Assembly (NCBI GenBank): GCA_964581365.1
Contig: CAZOOF010000011.1
Location: 1 to 46,883, forward strand
Direction: 5' to 3'
Length of the DNA stretch: 46,883 bases
Source of the DNA: JAITWN01 sp964581365
GTDB lineage: Bacteria; Pseudomonadota; Gammaproteobacteria; SZUA-140
Shown: positions 1 to 7,699 of the stretch, one piece after another
Layout: each line of letters starts with the position of its first letter
Position numbering within the stretch: the first letter of the stretch is position 1
Notes under the pieces: generated by a model
The model's input: only the letters and a program-made list of their open reading frames with translations
Databases searched by the model: none
Told to the model about the DNA's origin: nothing
Position numbers and translations under genes: made by a program

Positions 1-2
1 GC

Positions 3-95
3 GACTGCTACGAACTCGTCTACAGCGACCTCGACGAAGTCCTCGCCCTGTTCGATCGACTGGAGCCGCCGGCAGCACGAGAAGTGGCGGGCTGA
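3..95 (+). CDS. C-terminal fragment of an upstream gene, possibly HprK-related kinase A
   Basis: An open frame enters from the left edge and stops with TGA at 93-95, four bases before the next gene. About 30 residues remain, beginning DCYELVYSDLDEVLALFDRL and ending in an Ala/Glu-rich tail. No catalytic motif is present, so the fragment cannot be identified by itself. In exosortase-A/exopolysaccharide loci, an HprK-related kinase gene often precedes a family-5 nucleotidyltransferase like the one that follows. The identity offered here is inferred only from that gene order. Confidence 0.4.
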   Translation, partial: DCYELVYSDLDEVLALFDRLEPPAAREVAG

Positions 96-99
96 GTTC

Positions 100-1185
100 A
101 TGCAGCAGCGCTTACCCCGCGAGCTCGCGTTGCTCGCCCTGCGAAGTCCGGAGTGCCTCGCCGGATTCACCGCAAGCGAGTGGAGTCTGCTGGTGCGTCA
201 GGCCCGCAACGCGGGCGTGCTGGCCCGCCTGCAGGTTCAGCTGGAAGCGCGGGGCGCCCTGCAGGAAGTGCCGTCAGCCGCGCGCAATCACCTCGAGGCC
301 GCGAGGCGTATCGCCGACAAGCAGATACAGTCGGCCCGATGGGAAATCGCCCGGATCCGGGAGGCGCTGGAGGGCAGCGGAATACCGGTGGTTCTGCTCA
401 AGGGCGCGGCCTATCTTGCTGCCGGCCTGCCGCCGGCGTCTGGGCGGATGTTCGCCGATATCGACATCATGGTTCCCGAGGCGGCGCTGGAACAGGTCGA
501 GAAGCGTCTGATGCTCCATGGCTGGATGGCGGAGAAGCTCCACCCCTATGACCAGCGCTACTACCGGCAATGGATGCACGAGTTGCCGCCGCTGCGTCAT
601 TGCCGCCGGGGGACGGTGATCGATGTCCATCACAGCATCCTGCCGCGAACCTCACGCTATGCGCTGGATTCCAGGCTGTTGCACGAGGCAGCAGTAGGGC
701 TCGATGATGGTTCCGGGCTACGCACGCTGGCGCCCGCCGATATGGTGCTGCACAGCGTGGTGCACCTGTTCTGCGACGGGGAATTCGATCGCGGCCTGCG
801 CGATCTGTGCGATATCGATGACCTGATCGAGCACTTCTCCGTCGATCAGGCCTTCCCCGCGCAGCTTTCGAATCGCGCAGTCGAGCTTGGGATCGCCCGT
901 CCGCTGTATTACGCCCTCTATTGGAGAGAGCGGCTCCTCGGTAAGCCGGTGCCCGCCGATCTGCAGCCCGCAATGAAAGCTGGCGTCCCTGCGCGCGCGC
1001 TCGAAGCGCTGATGAACGCGCTGCTGGAACGGGCGATGCTGCCTTCGCATCCAAGCTGCGATCGCGCTTTCAGCGGCGCCGCGCGCAATCTCCTTTACCT
1101 GCGCGGCCATTGGCTGCGCATGCCGCTGCGCCTGCTGGTGCCTCACCTGTGGCGCAAGGCCTGGCGCGGTGACAGTGAGAATTGA
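100..1185 (+). CDS. Family-5 nucleotidyltransferase (NTP_transf_5-like)
   Basis: A 361-residue protein with a minimal nucleotidyltransferase core. Residues 101-102 (KG) begin a KGAAYL helix, and D120 and D122 lie in FADIDIMVP, the usual metal-binding D-x-D of the fold. The rest is mostly helical and Arg-rich, as in uncharacterised proteins of this family found in polysaccharide loci. The substrate is unknown. The ATG at 100 lies four bases after the preceding stop, so the two genes are probably translated from one message. Its neighbours downstream (VanZ-like, XrtA-type ATPase) fit an exosortase/EPS locus. The fold is fairly sure; the physiological role is not. Confidence 0.75.
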   Translation: MQQRLPRELALLALRSPECLAGFTASEWSLLVRQARNAGVLARLQVQLEARGALQEVPSAARNHLEAARRIADKQIQSARWEIARIREALEGSGIPVVLLKGAAYLAAGLPPASGRMFADIDIMVPEAALEQVEKRLMLHGWMAEKLHPYDQRYYRQWMHELPPLRHCRRGTVIDVHHSILPRTSRYALDSRLLHEAAVGLDDGSGLRTLAPADMVLHSVVHLFCDGEFDRGLRDLCDIDDLIEHFSVDQAFPAQLSNRAVELGIARPLYYALYWRERLLGKPVPADLQPAMKAGVPARALEALMNALLERAMLPSHPSCDRAFSGAARNLLYLRGHWLRMPLRLLVPHLWRKAWRGDSEN

Positions 1186-1191
1186 AAAATC

Positions 1192-1205
1192 GAAAGAGGA
1201 AAGCG
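1192..1205 (+). repeat. Two GAAAGNN heptamers just after the nucleotidyltransferase stop
   Basis: GAAAGAG followed directly by GAAAGCG, preceded by a related GAAAAAT at 1184-1190. The same 14 bases recur exactly at 37555-37568. Related purine-rich blocks lie on the minus strand near 2850-2872 and 25081-25120. All four are intergenic. This appears to be one member of a short dispersed repeat family; its function is unknown. Confidence 0.5.
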
Positions 1206-1230
1206 GGAGGCTGTTCGGTGGCAGCGGCCC

Positions 1231-1261
1231 CTCGGGAGTGCACTCGGGAGGGTCAGACCCT
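1231..1261. repeat. Direct repeat CTCGGGAG and near-palindrome AGGGTC-A-GACCCT
   Basis: CTCGGGAG occurs at 1231-1238 and again at 1243-1250. The second copy runs into a palindrome with arms AGGGTC (1249-1254) and GACCCT (1256-1261) around a single A. It sits between the convergent nucleotidyltransferase and VanZ genes. It could be a REP-like remnant or part of a transcription terminator, but there is no long T run, so termination is not well supported. Confidence 0.4.
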
Positions 1262-1297
1262 TTGTGCCACCTGGACGGCAGCGGTCTCGGCCGCTGG

Positions 1298-1711
1298 TCA
1301 GGATCTCCGCGCCGCGCAGCGTGCGGCGAGCATGGCCCCGGCTGCGGCACCGAGGGTGTTGAGGGCGACATCACCAAGGCTGGCATAGCGCCCCGGCACC
1401 CCGGACTGAGCCAGTTCCAGCAGGGCGCCGTAAGCCACGGCGACGCCGATCGCGATTCCCGTGGCGCGACGGGCGCCGCCATTGCCGCTCACGCAGAAGA
1501 ACAGTACCCAGGCCAGCAGGAAGTAGGCCGGCACATGTAGTATGTTGTTGAGCAGGGACCAGGACATCCAGCTGGTTGCAGTCTGGAGCGCGGTGGGCGA
1601 GCCCGGGTCGGCGGGAATGGTGGCGGTCAGGTAAAGTCCGGTCATCAGCGCCAGGGCGACAGCCATGGGCAAGACGCGGAAGATCGCTCCGCGCCGCATT
1701 GGATTCAGCAT
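1298..1711 (-). CDS. VanZ-like family small membrane protein
   Basis: 137 residues with about four hydrophobic segments: roughly residues 12-32, 50-72, 82-98 and 118-133. Charged or polar sequences lie between them, including LLNNILHVPAYFLLAW and GALLELAQSGVPGRYASLGDVALNTLGAAAG. The Glu in LLELAQ and the D-x-x-x-N in DVALNTLGA are features I associate with VanZ-like proteins. Such proteins are common in exosortase/PEP-CTERM and polysaccharide loci, and their biochemical role is undefined. The gene is divergent from the XrtA-type ATPase with 59 bp between the starts, so the two probably share a promoter region. Confidence 0.7.
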   Translation of the reverse strand: MLNPMRRGAIFRVLPMAVALALMTGLYLTATIPADPGSPTALQTATSWMSWSLLNNILHVPAYFLLAWVLFFCVSGNGGARRATGIAIGVAVAYGALLELAQSGVPGRYASLGDVALNTLGAAAGAMLAARCAARRS

Positions 1712-1770
1712 GCGGGATTTGGCCCTGTTGCTCTACAATACCCGCAATTATACCGGGATGGCGGCCTCCA

Positions 1771-2742
1771 ATGTACGAATCGTTTTACAAGTTGCAGGGC
1801 AAACCGTTCCGGCTGACGCCGGATTTCCGTTTTTTCTTCGAGAGTCAGGGCCACAAGCGGGCCATTGCCTATCTGCGCTATGGTCTCGAGCAGCGCGAAG
1901 GTTTCATCGTCATCACCGGAGGCATCGGTACCGGCAAGAGCACGCTGGTTGACATGCTGTTCCAGCTGATCAGCCGCCAGCAGATCGTGGCTGCGAAAGT
2001 CGTCACCACGCAGCTCGAGGCCGATGATCTGTTACGCATGGTCTGCGCTTCTTTCGGGCTGCCGCACGAACAGATGAGCAAGACGGCCTTGCTCAAATCG
2101 CTGGAGACCTTCTTCCAGCGCAAGGCCTCGCGCAACGAGCGCGTGCTGCTGGTCATCGATGAGGCACAGAACATCCCCAAGAGTTCGCTCGAAGAACTGC
2201 GCATGCTGTCCAATATCCAGGTCAATGGCGTGGCCGTGCTGCAGACCTTCCTGCTCGGGCAGGAAGAGTTCATGGAGATTCTCCAGGCTCCGGACATGGA
2301 ACAGCTGCGCCAGCGGGTGATCGCAACCTATCGCCTGAAACCGCTGTCACCCGAGGAGACGCCCGGGTATATCGAGCACCGTCTCCGGCTGGTCGGCTGG
2401 GCGGGAGATCCGTCGTTCGATCAGGAGGCGTACGCGGAAATTCATGCCCAGACTGGCGGCGTACCGCGCCGGCTCAATACGTTCTGCGACCGGCTGATGC
2501 TTTTCGGCTATCTGGAGGAGATCCACGCTTTTACCGCGGCGCATGTCCGCGCGGTTGCCAGCGAACTGCATGGCGAGATGGATCGTCCGCAGCGAGGCGA
2601 GGTGAGCGCCGGACCGGCCGTGGGGTCTGGCGGCGACGGCTCCTGGCGTAACGACATGCTCGGGCGGCTCACGGCTCTCGAGGAGCGCATGGATGAACTC
2701 GAGGACGCTCTCGTGCTGGAGCGGGCCCGCAGCCGGGGGTGA
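1771..2742 (+). CDS. XrtA/PEP-CTERM-locus-associated AAA ATPase (ExeA-like)
   Basis: 323 residues from the ATG at 1771. The start was chosen because MYESFYKLQGKPFRLTPD is the characteristic opening of the ExeA/GspA-like ATPases of exosortase loci; the frame stays open upstream but without that similarity. Walker A is GGIGTGKST (about 50-58) and Walker B is LLVIDEAQN (about 127-134). An AAA lid follows, with RLNTFCDRLML. The last 60 residues are a low-complexity linker and a short charged helix. The family (putative secretion ATPase of PEP-CTERM loci) is thought to act in envelope assembly or polysaccharide export. No exosortase gene is inside the window, so the rest of the locus should lie to the left. 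Confidence 0.85.
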   Translation: MYESFYKLQGKPFRLTPDFRFFFESQGHKRAIAYLRYGLEQREGFIVITGGIGTGKSTLVDMLFQLISRQQIVAAKVVTTQLEADDLLRMVCASFGLPHEQMSKTALLKSLETFFQRKASRNERVLLVIDEAQNIPKSSLEELRMLSNIQVNGVAVLQTFLLGQEEFMEILQAPDMEQLRQRVIATYRLKPLSPEETPGYIEHRLRLVGWAGDPSFDQEAYAEIHAQTGGVPRRLNTFCDRLMLFGYLEEIHAFTAAHVRAVASELHGEMDRPQRGEVSAGPAVGSGGDGSWRNDMLGRLTALEERMDELEDALVLERARSRG

Positions 2743-2849
2743 TCAGAGGCGCGGGGACGGGAAGGGGAACGGAAAACCTGCTGTGTGGTTGGATTCATCC
2801 GCTCAGGGTCGCCGCATCTGCTGTCCTCTTGCACCTTTTCGCTTCTCTC

Positions 2850-2872
2850 GGCTTCCTCTTTATTTTTCGCGG
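2850..2872 (-). repeat. Purine-rich repeat block upstream of cytochrome c4 gene
   Basis: Read on the minus strand this block includes GCGAAAAATAAAGAGGAA, close to the GAAAAATCGAAAGAGGAA at 1184-1201. It lies in the 235-bp gap between the XrtA-type ATPase and the cytochrome c4 gene. The match is imperfect: two bases of the second heptamer are missing. Confidence 0.35.
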
Positions 2873-2912
2873 CCGTCGATTGTGCTATCCTCCGCAACTT
2901 GTGGTTTGGGCC

Positions 2913-2921
2913 TGATATAAG
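2913..2921 (+). promoter_or_regulatory. Possible extended -10 promoter for cytochrome c4
   Basis: TGATATAAG resembles an extended -10 (TGn-TATAAT). No convincing -35 hexamer lies 16-18 bases upstream, so the call is weak. It is 57 bases before the ATG at 2978, which is a reasonable distance, and the start has a strong GAGGGGGG ribosome-binding site. Confidence 0.3.
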
Positions 2922-2977
2922 AACTCATTCCGTAAAAAAAGTTTGTTCAGACTTCAATTCATGATTCGAGGGGGGTC

Positions 2978-3619
2978 ATGCACGTGAAGAAGTGGCTCGT
3001 TATGATCTTTTCCTGCGGCCTGGCGCTGGGCCTGACCAATGCGGCTGTCGCCGATGGCGATCCGGTCGCCGGCGAGGCCAAGGGCGCGATGTGCGCAGGT
3101 TGCCATGGGGCGGATGGCAACAGTGAGGCCGGCATGTTCCCCCGGCTGGCAGGCCAGTACTCGGCCTACATCGTGAAGCAGCTGCGGGACTTCCAGCACG
3201 GCCAGCGCGCCAACAACGAGATCATGGCCGGCATGGCTGCCACGGTGGCCTCAGTCGAGGATGCGAAGGACATCGGCGCGTTCTTCGAGAAGCAGAAGCT
3301 CGCCAAGCAGCCCATCATGCCGACCGATCCGAAGCTGGTCTCTCAGGGTGAGAAGATCTACAACCAGGGAAATCCTGCGACCGGTGTCTATGGCTGCGTG
3401 AACTGCCATGGTCCGAAGGGTACGGGCAAGTCTGAAACCATCGCCCAGTTCCCGCGCCTGGTCGGACAGCACAAGGAGTATCTGGTAAAGCAGCTGACCG
3501 ATTTCCGCGACGGTACCCGGGCTAACGACCCGGCGGGCATGATGAAGGATATCGCCAGGAAGCTGACCGACGACGAGATCTCGGCAGTCTCCGAGTACCT
3601 GGCTGCTCAGCTTCCCTGA
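2978..3619 (+). CDS. Cytochrome c4-type diheme cytochrome c
   Basis: A 213-residue periplasmic electron carrier. A signal peptide ends near ADG (cleavage about residue 26). There are two homologous cytochrome c domains, with heme sites C39-A-G-C42-H43 and C140-V-N-C143-H144. Each is followed by the c4 hallmark PRLxGQ (FPRLAGQ, FPRLVGQ) and a VKQLxDFxxGxRAN segment. Sixth ligands are likely the Met residues in EIMAGMA and AGMMKDIA. Members of this family pass electrons to terminal oxidases or peroxidases. The 3' end overlaps the convergent ABC ATPase gene by 13 bp. The family is very clear; the redox partner is not shown here. Confidence 0.95.
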   Translation: MHVKKWLVMIFSCGLALGLTNAAVADGDPVAGEAKGAMCAGCHGADGNSEAGMFPRLAGQYSAYIVKQLRDFQHGQRANNEIMAGMAATVASVEDAKDIGAFFEKQKLAKQPIMPTDPKLVSQGEKIYNQGNPATGVYGCVNCHGPKGTGKSETIAQFPRLVGQHKEYLVKQLTDFRDGTRANDPAGMMKDIARKLTDDEISAVSEYLAAQLP

Positions 3620-4671
3620 TCGCAACGAAACGCCACCAGATGGTCGGCGGCGAGGCTCAGTCTGACGTCTTCGCCCATCTGGTGGCGGTTGTGGCTCGGG
3701 AACAGTGACAGCACCTCGGTTCCGTCCTCCAGTCTCACCGTATACAGAATCTCGGCTCCTTTGAATGCTTCCCGGATGATGCGCCCGCACAGGGGACCGC
3801 TGGCATCAGGGATTACATCGTCCGGACGCAGCAGGACATCGACTTCGGTGCCGCCCGGCCATTCGTAGAGCTGTGAACCCTGTATCCTGCCCAGCGCGGT
3901 CTGCGCAGTCCGGGCATCCAGCAATGTGCCGCGCACCAGTACGCCGTGACCGATGAAGCCCGCGACGAAGCGATTGGCGGGCTGATGGTAAAGATTGAAC
4001 GGCGTGTCCAGCTGGACCAGCTCACCCGCGCTCATGATACCGACCGTGTCGCTGAGCGCGAAAGCCTCGTGCTGGTCATGGGTGACCATGAGTGTGGTGA
4101 TGCGCTGTTCCTTGAGGATGGCGCGCAGCTCCGCGCCGAGCCGCTCACGCAGCTCCACGTCCAGACTGGAAAACGGCTCATCGAGTAGCAGCAGCTCGGG
4201 GCCGACCGCCAGAGCGCGCGCCAGAGCCACGCGCTGCTGCTGCCCTCCCGACAGCTCGTGCGGATACCTTCCCTGCGCCCCCTGCAGACCGACCAGTGCC
4301 AGCAGGCGCTCCACTCTGGCGCGCCGTTCGCCGCGCGAGGCCCGGCGCAGGCCGAACGCCACGTTCTCTTCGACCGTGAGATGGGGGAAGAGGGCGTAGT
4401 CCTGCGACACCATGCCGATGTTGCGCTGCTCCGGTGGAATCCGCATGTCCGGCGAGGACACGATGCGGCCATTGATGGCGATGGTGCCGCGGTGCAGCGG
4501 CTCGAATCCGGCGATGGCGCGCAGCACGGTCGTTTTGCCGCAGCCGCTCGGTCCCAGCAGGCAGGCGATGGTTTCCCGCTCCAGGCGCAGCGTGAGGCCG
4601 TTCACCACGACCTGACCCTGGTGACGGCATTCGATATCGCAGGCTTCGAGCAAAGGCGAGGACATCCGCAC
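3607..4671 (-). CDS. Orphan ABC transporter ATP-binding protein, FbpC/PotA-like
   Basis: 354 residues. Walker A is GPSGCGKTT (40-48), the Q-loop is MVSQDYALFPH, the signature is LSGGQQQR, Walker B is LLLLDEPFSSLD and the switch His is in MVTHDQHEA. The C-terminal third is a TOBE/OB-type regulatory domain with LRPDDV. This architecture is typical of ATPases for ferric iron, polyamine or sulfate importers. No permease or binding-protein gene is adjacent, so it must serve a transporter encoded elsewhere. It lies 51 bp downstream of argF on the same strand and may be read through from argD-argF. I recall the same neighbour beside argF in Pseudomonas, which makes the link look old rather than accidental. 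The substrate is unknown. Confidence 0.85.
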   Translation of the reverse strand: MRMSSPLLEACDIECRHQGQVVVNGLTLRLERETIACLLGPSGCGKTTVLRAIAGFEPLHRGTIAINGRIVSSPDMRIPPEQRNIGMVSQDYALFPHLTVEENVAFGLRRASRGERRARVERLLALVGLQGAQGRYPHELSGGQQQRVALARALAVGPELLLLDEPFSSLDVELRERLGAELRAILKEQRITTLMVTHDQHEAFALSDTVGIMSAGELVQLDTPFNLYHQPANRFVAGFIGHGVLVRGTLLDARTAQTALGRIQGSQLYEWPGGTEVDVLLRPDDVIPDASGPLCGRIIREAFKGAEILYTVRLEDGTEVLSLFPSHNRHQMGEDVRLSLAADHLVAFRCDQGS

Positions 4672-4722
4672 CGGCTCGTCTAGCTGTGATCGGAAAACAG
4701 GAGCGTTGCGCCTGTCACGGAA

Positions 4723-5652
4723 TTAAGCAGGAGTGCCCACGAGGAGGAATTCGAGCAGCGCCTTCTGAGCATGCAGTCTGTTCTCCGCTTCCTGCCATAC
4801 CACGCTCTGCGGGCCATCGATGACCTCTGCCGCGACCTCCTCGCCGCGATGCGCTGGCAGGCAATGCATGAATAGGGCGTCATCGGCAGCCCGGCGCATC
4901 AGGGCTTCATCTACCTGGTAGGGGTGGAAGGCGGCATTGCGGCTTTTCGCCTCTTCCTCCTGGCCCATGCTGGCCCACACGTCGGTGACAACGAGATCGG
5001 CGCCGTCCACGGCCGCGTGCGGATCTTCGGTGATGATGATCTGCGCGGGATCGCTACCCTCGGGCAGTTTCGGTTCGTAACCACGCGGAGCAGCAATGCG
5101 CAGCGTGAATCCGAGCATGCGCGCGGCATCGATGTATGAATTGCACATATTGTTGCCGTCACCGACCCATGCCACTACGCGGCCCTCGATCTCACCTCGC
5201 AGCTCGATCCAGGTCTGCAGATCCGCAAGCAACTGGCACGGATGTTGAGTGTCTGAAAGGCCGTTGATCACCGGCGCCTGGGAATGGGCGGCGAAGCGCT
5301 CCTGGCTTTCATGGGTGAAGGTGCGGAGCATCACTGCGTCGACCATGCGCGAAAGCACCCGCGCAGTGTCTTCGACCGGTTCGCCGCGGCCGAGCTGAGT
5401 ATCCCTCGGCGACAGGAAGATCGCGCCACCGCCGAACTGGATCATGGCGGTTTCGAAGGAGACCCGGGTGCGTGTCGAGGACTTCTCGAACACCATGCCG
5501 AGCACGCGATTGCGCAGGGGCTCGTAGACTCTGCCGCTGCGCTGCATCTGCTTGAGTTCGATCGCGCGGTGCAGCAGGGCGCGAAGCTCGCCCGGCGACA
5601 GGTCGGGGAGGGCGAGAAAGTGCCTCACCTTGTCTTTGCTGCGATCGTTCAT
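4723..5652 (-). CDS. argF: Ornithine carbamoyltransferase
   Basis: A 309-residue cytosolic enzyme that makes citrulline from ornithine and carbamoyl phosphate, step six of arginine biosynthesis. It has the carbamoyl-phosphate motif STRTR (59-63), HPCQ (137-140), the ornithine loop DVWASMG (224-230) and HCLP (263-266). Length is normal for anabolic OTCases. The ATG overlaps the argD stop as ATGA (5649-5652), so translation is coupled. Together with argG at 28270 the window holds three arginine genes at two sites. Identification is secure. Confidence 0.96.
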   Translation of the reverse strand: MNDRSKDKVRHFLALPDLSPGELRALLHRAIELKQMQRSGRVYEPLRNRVLGMVFEKSSTRTRVSFETAMIQFGGGAIFLSPRDTQLGRGEPVEDTARVLSRMVDAVMLRTFTHESQERFAAHSQAPVINGLSDTQHPCQLLADLQTWIELRGEIEGRVVAWVGDGNNMCNSYIDAARMLGFTLRIAAPRGYEPKLPEGSDPAQIIITEDPHAAVDGADLVVTDVWASMGQEEEAKSRNAAFHPYQVDEALMRRAADDALFMHCLPAHRGEEVAAEVIDGPQSVVWQEAENRLHAQKALLEFLLVGTPA

Positions 5653-6863
5653 CGGGCTGCGCCTGCGCTGCGCAGGGCTTCCGGCTGGCGATCGATCGTA
5701 TTCGTGATCGCCCCGATGACGCGTCGGGCGATCTCGTCGATTTCGGCTTCGGTCGCGATGAGCGCCGGCAGCAGGCGCACGACGCGCTCGTTCTGCACGC
5801 TGAACAGGATGCCATGTTCGAGCGCCGCGTCCCGGGCGAGCGTGGGACAGGGGCGAGTGAGTTCGATGCCGATCATCAGGCCGCGTCCGCGGATCTCGGC
5901 GATGCGCGGATCATCCGCGAGCTCGCGGCGCAGCGTGCCGATGAGCCGCTCGCCGAGTATCGCTGCACGTTCGGCCAGCTTCTCCTGTTCCATGGTCTGG
6001 ATCACGGCCAGCGCAGCCGCGCAGGCCAGCGGATTCCCGCCGAAGGTCGAACCGTGGTTGCCGGGCTGGAACAGCTCGGCAGCCTTGCCGCGGGCCAGAC
6101 AGGCGCCGATCGGCACGCCGTTGGCGAGTCCCTTGGCAACCGCCATCACGTCGGGTTTCCAGTCGTGATGCTGGAACGCGAACCAGCGTCCGGTGCGGCC
6201 CATGCCGGTCTGGATCTCGTCGAGCATCATCAGCCAGTCGTTGGCATCGCACAGCTTGCGCACCGCATCGAGCCAGGCGGGATCGGGCAGGTTGATGCCG
6301 CTCTCGCCCTGGATCGGTTCTACGAGCACCGCAACCACTTGGGGCGAGTTGCGGGCGACCGTCATCAGCGCTTCGATGTCGTTGTAGGGGACGCGAATGA
6401 AACCCTGCACCAGCGGTTCGAAACCGGCCTGGACGCGGCGGTTGCCAGTGGCCGAGAGCGTCGCCAGCGTGCGGCCGTGAAAGCTGTTCTCGGCGACGAT
6501 GATCGCCGGATGGGGGTTGTCGTGGCGGTGTCCCCACAGGCGTGCAAGCTTGATGGCGGCTTCGACCGCTTCTGCGCCGGAATTGCCGAAGAAGGCGCGA
6601 TCCATACCCGAAACCCGCGTGAGCTCGTCCGCCAGCTTTTCCTGCAGCGGATTGACATACAGATTCGAGGTGTGGAGCAGCCGCCCGGCCTGCTCGCAAA
6701 TAGCAGCGGTGACGGCGGGATGGGCGTGTCCCAGCCCGCAGACGGCGATGCCGCTCAGCGCATCGATCCAGCTCCGGCCCTCGGCATCATGGAGCCATAC
6801 GCCCTCGCCGCGCTCGAAGGCGAGCGGCAGCCGTGCATAGGTGTTCATCAGGTGGTCAGACAT
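5649..6863 (-). CDS. argD: Acetylornithine aminotransferase
   Basis: 404 residues from the ATG at 6863. The frame is open further upstream, but the family begins at about MNTYARLPLAF, and the first Met places SDHL before it; a second ATG lies at 6848. This fold-type-I PLP enzyme transfers an amino group from glutamate to N-acetylglutamate semialdehyde (arginine pathway) and often also acts in lysine synthesis. K244 in VMAVAKGLANG is the PLP lysine, LDEIQTG the cofactor Asp region, and GNSGAEAVEAAIKLAR the phosphate-binding segment. It is the first gene of argD-argF. Confidence 0.95.
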   Translation of the reverse strand: MSDHLMNTYARLPLAFERGEGVWLHDAEGRSWIDALSGIAVCGLGHAHPAVTAAICEQAGRLLHTSNLYVNPLQEKLADELTRVSGMDRAFFGNSGAEAVEAAIKLARLWGHRHDNPHPAIIVAENSFHGRTLATLSATGNRRVQAGFEPLVQGFIRVPYNDIEALMTVARNSPQVVAVLVEPIQGESGINLPDPAWLDAVRKLCDANDWLMMLDEIQTGMGRTGRWFAFQHHDWKPDVMAVAKGLANGVPIGACLARGKAAELFQPGNHGSTFGGNPLACAAALAVIQTMEQEKLAERAAILGERLIGTLRRELADDPRIAEIRGRGLMIGIELTRPCPTLARDAALEHGILFSVQNERVVRLLPALIATEAEIDEIARRVIGAITNTIDRQPEALRSAGAAR

Positions 6864-6893
6864 GGATCCCCGCCCCAAAAAAACAAGCCATCG

Positions 6894-6899
6894 ATTATA
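6894..6899 (-). promoter_or_regulatory. Consensus -10 box (TATAAT) of argD-argF
   Basis: The minus strand carries a perfect TATAAT 31 bases before the argD ATG. The best -35 candidates 16-18 bases upstream (TTCTTC, ATTCTT) are poor, so an activator or a weak promoter is possible. No clear ArgR box was found by eye. Confidence 0.5.
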
Positions 6900-6924
6900 C
6901 CCAGAATCGCTGCGGGAAGAATAA

Positions 6925-6976
6925 GGCCGCGTGATGCGGCCGGCAGGCGAAGGCGGACGGCCGGGCGGCCGTCCGC
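6925..6976 (-). terminator. Two hairpins downstream of sodB
   Basis: Immediately past the sodB stop the minus strand can form a 10-bp perfect stem (6953-6962 with 6967-6976, loop of four). A second, 6-bp stem follows (6925-6930 with 6936-6941, loop of five) and runs into TTATTCTTCC. The second stem plus its T-rich tail looks like an intrinsic terminator. It separates sodB from the argD promoter. Confidence 0.55.
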
Positions 6977-6987
6977 TGGCGGATGGT

Positions 6988-7566
6988 TCAGCCCAGGTTC
7001 TTCGAGACGAAGTCCCAGTTGACGATATTCCAGAAATTCTCGAGGAATTTTGCCCGCGCATTGCGGTAATCGATGTAGTAGGCGTGCTCCCAGACGTCGC
7101 AGGTCAGCAGCGCCTGGCGCCCGTCGGTCATCGGGGTGCCGGCATTCGAGGTGCTGACGATATCCAGCGACCCATCGGCGTTCTTTACCAGCCAGGCCCA
7201 GCCGGAACCGAAGGTGGTCACCGCGGTCTGGGTGAAGCGCTCGCGGAACTGGTCGAAGGAGCCGAAGGCCTTGTCGATGCTCTCGGCCAGCTTGCCGCCC
7301 GGGGCGCCGCCGCCGTTCGGGCTGAGGCAGTTCCAGAAGAAGGTGTGGTTCCAGACCTGGGCGGCATTGTTGAATACTCCACCCGAGGAGCGCTTTACGA
7401 TATCTTCCAGCGGCAGGCTCTCGAACTCCGTGCCCGCGATCAGCTTGTTCAGGTTGTCGACGTAGGTCTGATGGTGCTTGCCGTAATGATATTCCAGCGT
7501 CTCGGCCGACATGTAGGGCTCGAGCGCGTTCTTGGCATAGGGAAGTTCGGGAAGCTTGTGGGTCAT
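6988..7566 (-). CDS. sodB: Superoxide dismutase, iron type
   Basis: 192 residues, full length and without signal peptide, so cytosolic. Metal ligands are H27, H74, D157 and H161. The FNNAAQVWNHTFFW motif has Gln70 ahead of the ligand His, the outer-sphere residue typical of Fe-SODs (Mn enzymes usually place it elsewhere). DVWEHAYYIDY is the family signature. It detoxifies superoxide to H2O2 and O2. Its leader is unusually long and structured (see 7601-7689). The gene is divergent from grxD, a neighbourhood I also recall from E. coli. Confidence 0.96.
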   Translation of the reverse strand: MTHKLPELPYAKNALEPYMSAETLEYHYGKHHQTYVDNLNKLIAGTEFESLPLEDIVKRSSGGVFNNAAQVWNHTFFWNCLSPNGGGAPGGKLAESIDKAFGSFDQFRERFTQTAVTTFGSGWAWLVKNADGSLDIVSTSNAGTPMTDGRQALLTCDVWEHAYYIDYRNARAKFLENFWNIVNWDFVSKNLG

Positions 7567-7600
7567 GATGGAATCCTCTTGATCGCGCGGACGGAAAAAG

Positions 7601-7689
7601 TCAGGGGCGCTTCCTCCTTCACCGGCCGCTGCGGTCCGGCTGTATCCGCGGCGGCGCCCAGGGTGATGGGGGAAGCGCCCCCTTTCTGA
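7601..7689 (-). promoter_or_regulatory. Structured 5' leader of sodB with long-range helix and U5 tract
   Basis: On the minus strand GGGGCGCTTCC (7681-7671) can pair over 11 bp with GGAAGCGCCCC (7614-7604), enclosing 56 bases. Four more pairs (GTCA with TGAC) extend it across a GAAAG bulge. The 3' side is followed by CTTTTT, then the ribosome-binding site and ATG at 7566. The predicted transcript start near 7693 puts the whole element in the mRNA. It could be an attenuator or another cis-acting RNA. No known riboswitch consensus was recognised. Confidence 0.45.
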
Positions 7690-7699
7690 CCTGTCCCCG

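Noticed and set aside
5814..7022. Open frame of about 400 codons on the plus strand
   Set aside because: It lies fully opposite argD with no ribosome-binding site or recognisable domain, and has the Arg/Gly/Ala-rich composition of an antisense frame in GC-rich DNA.
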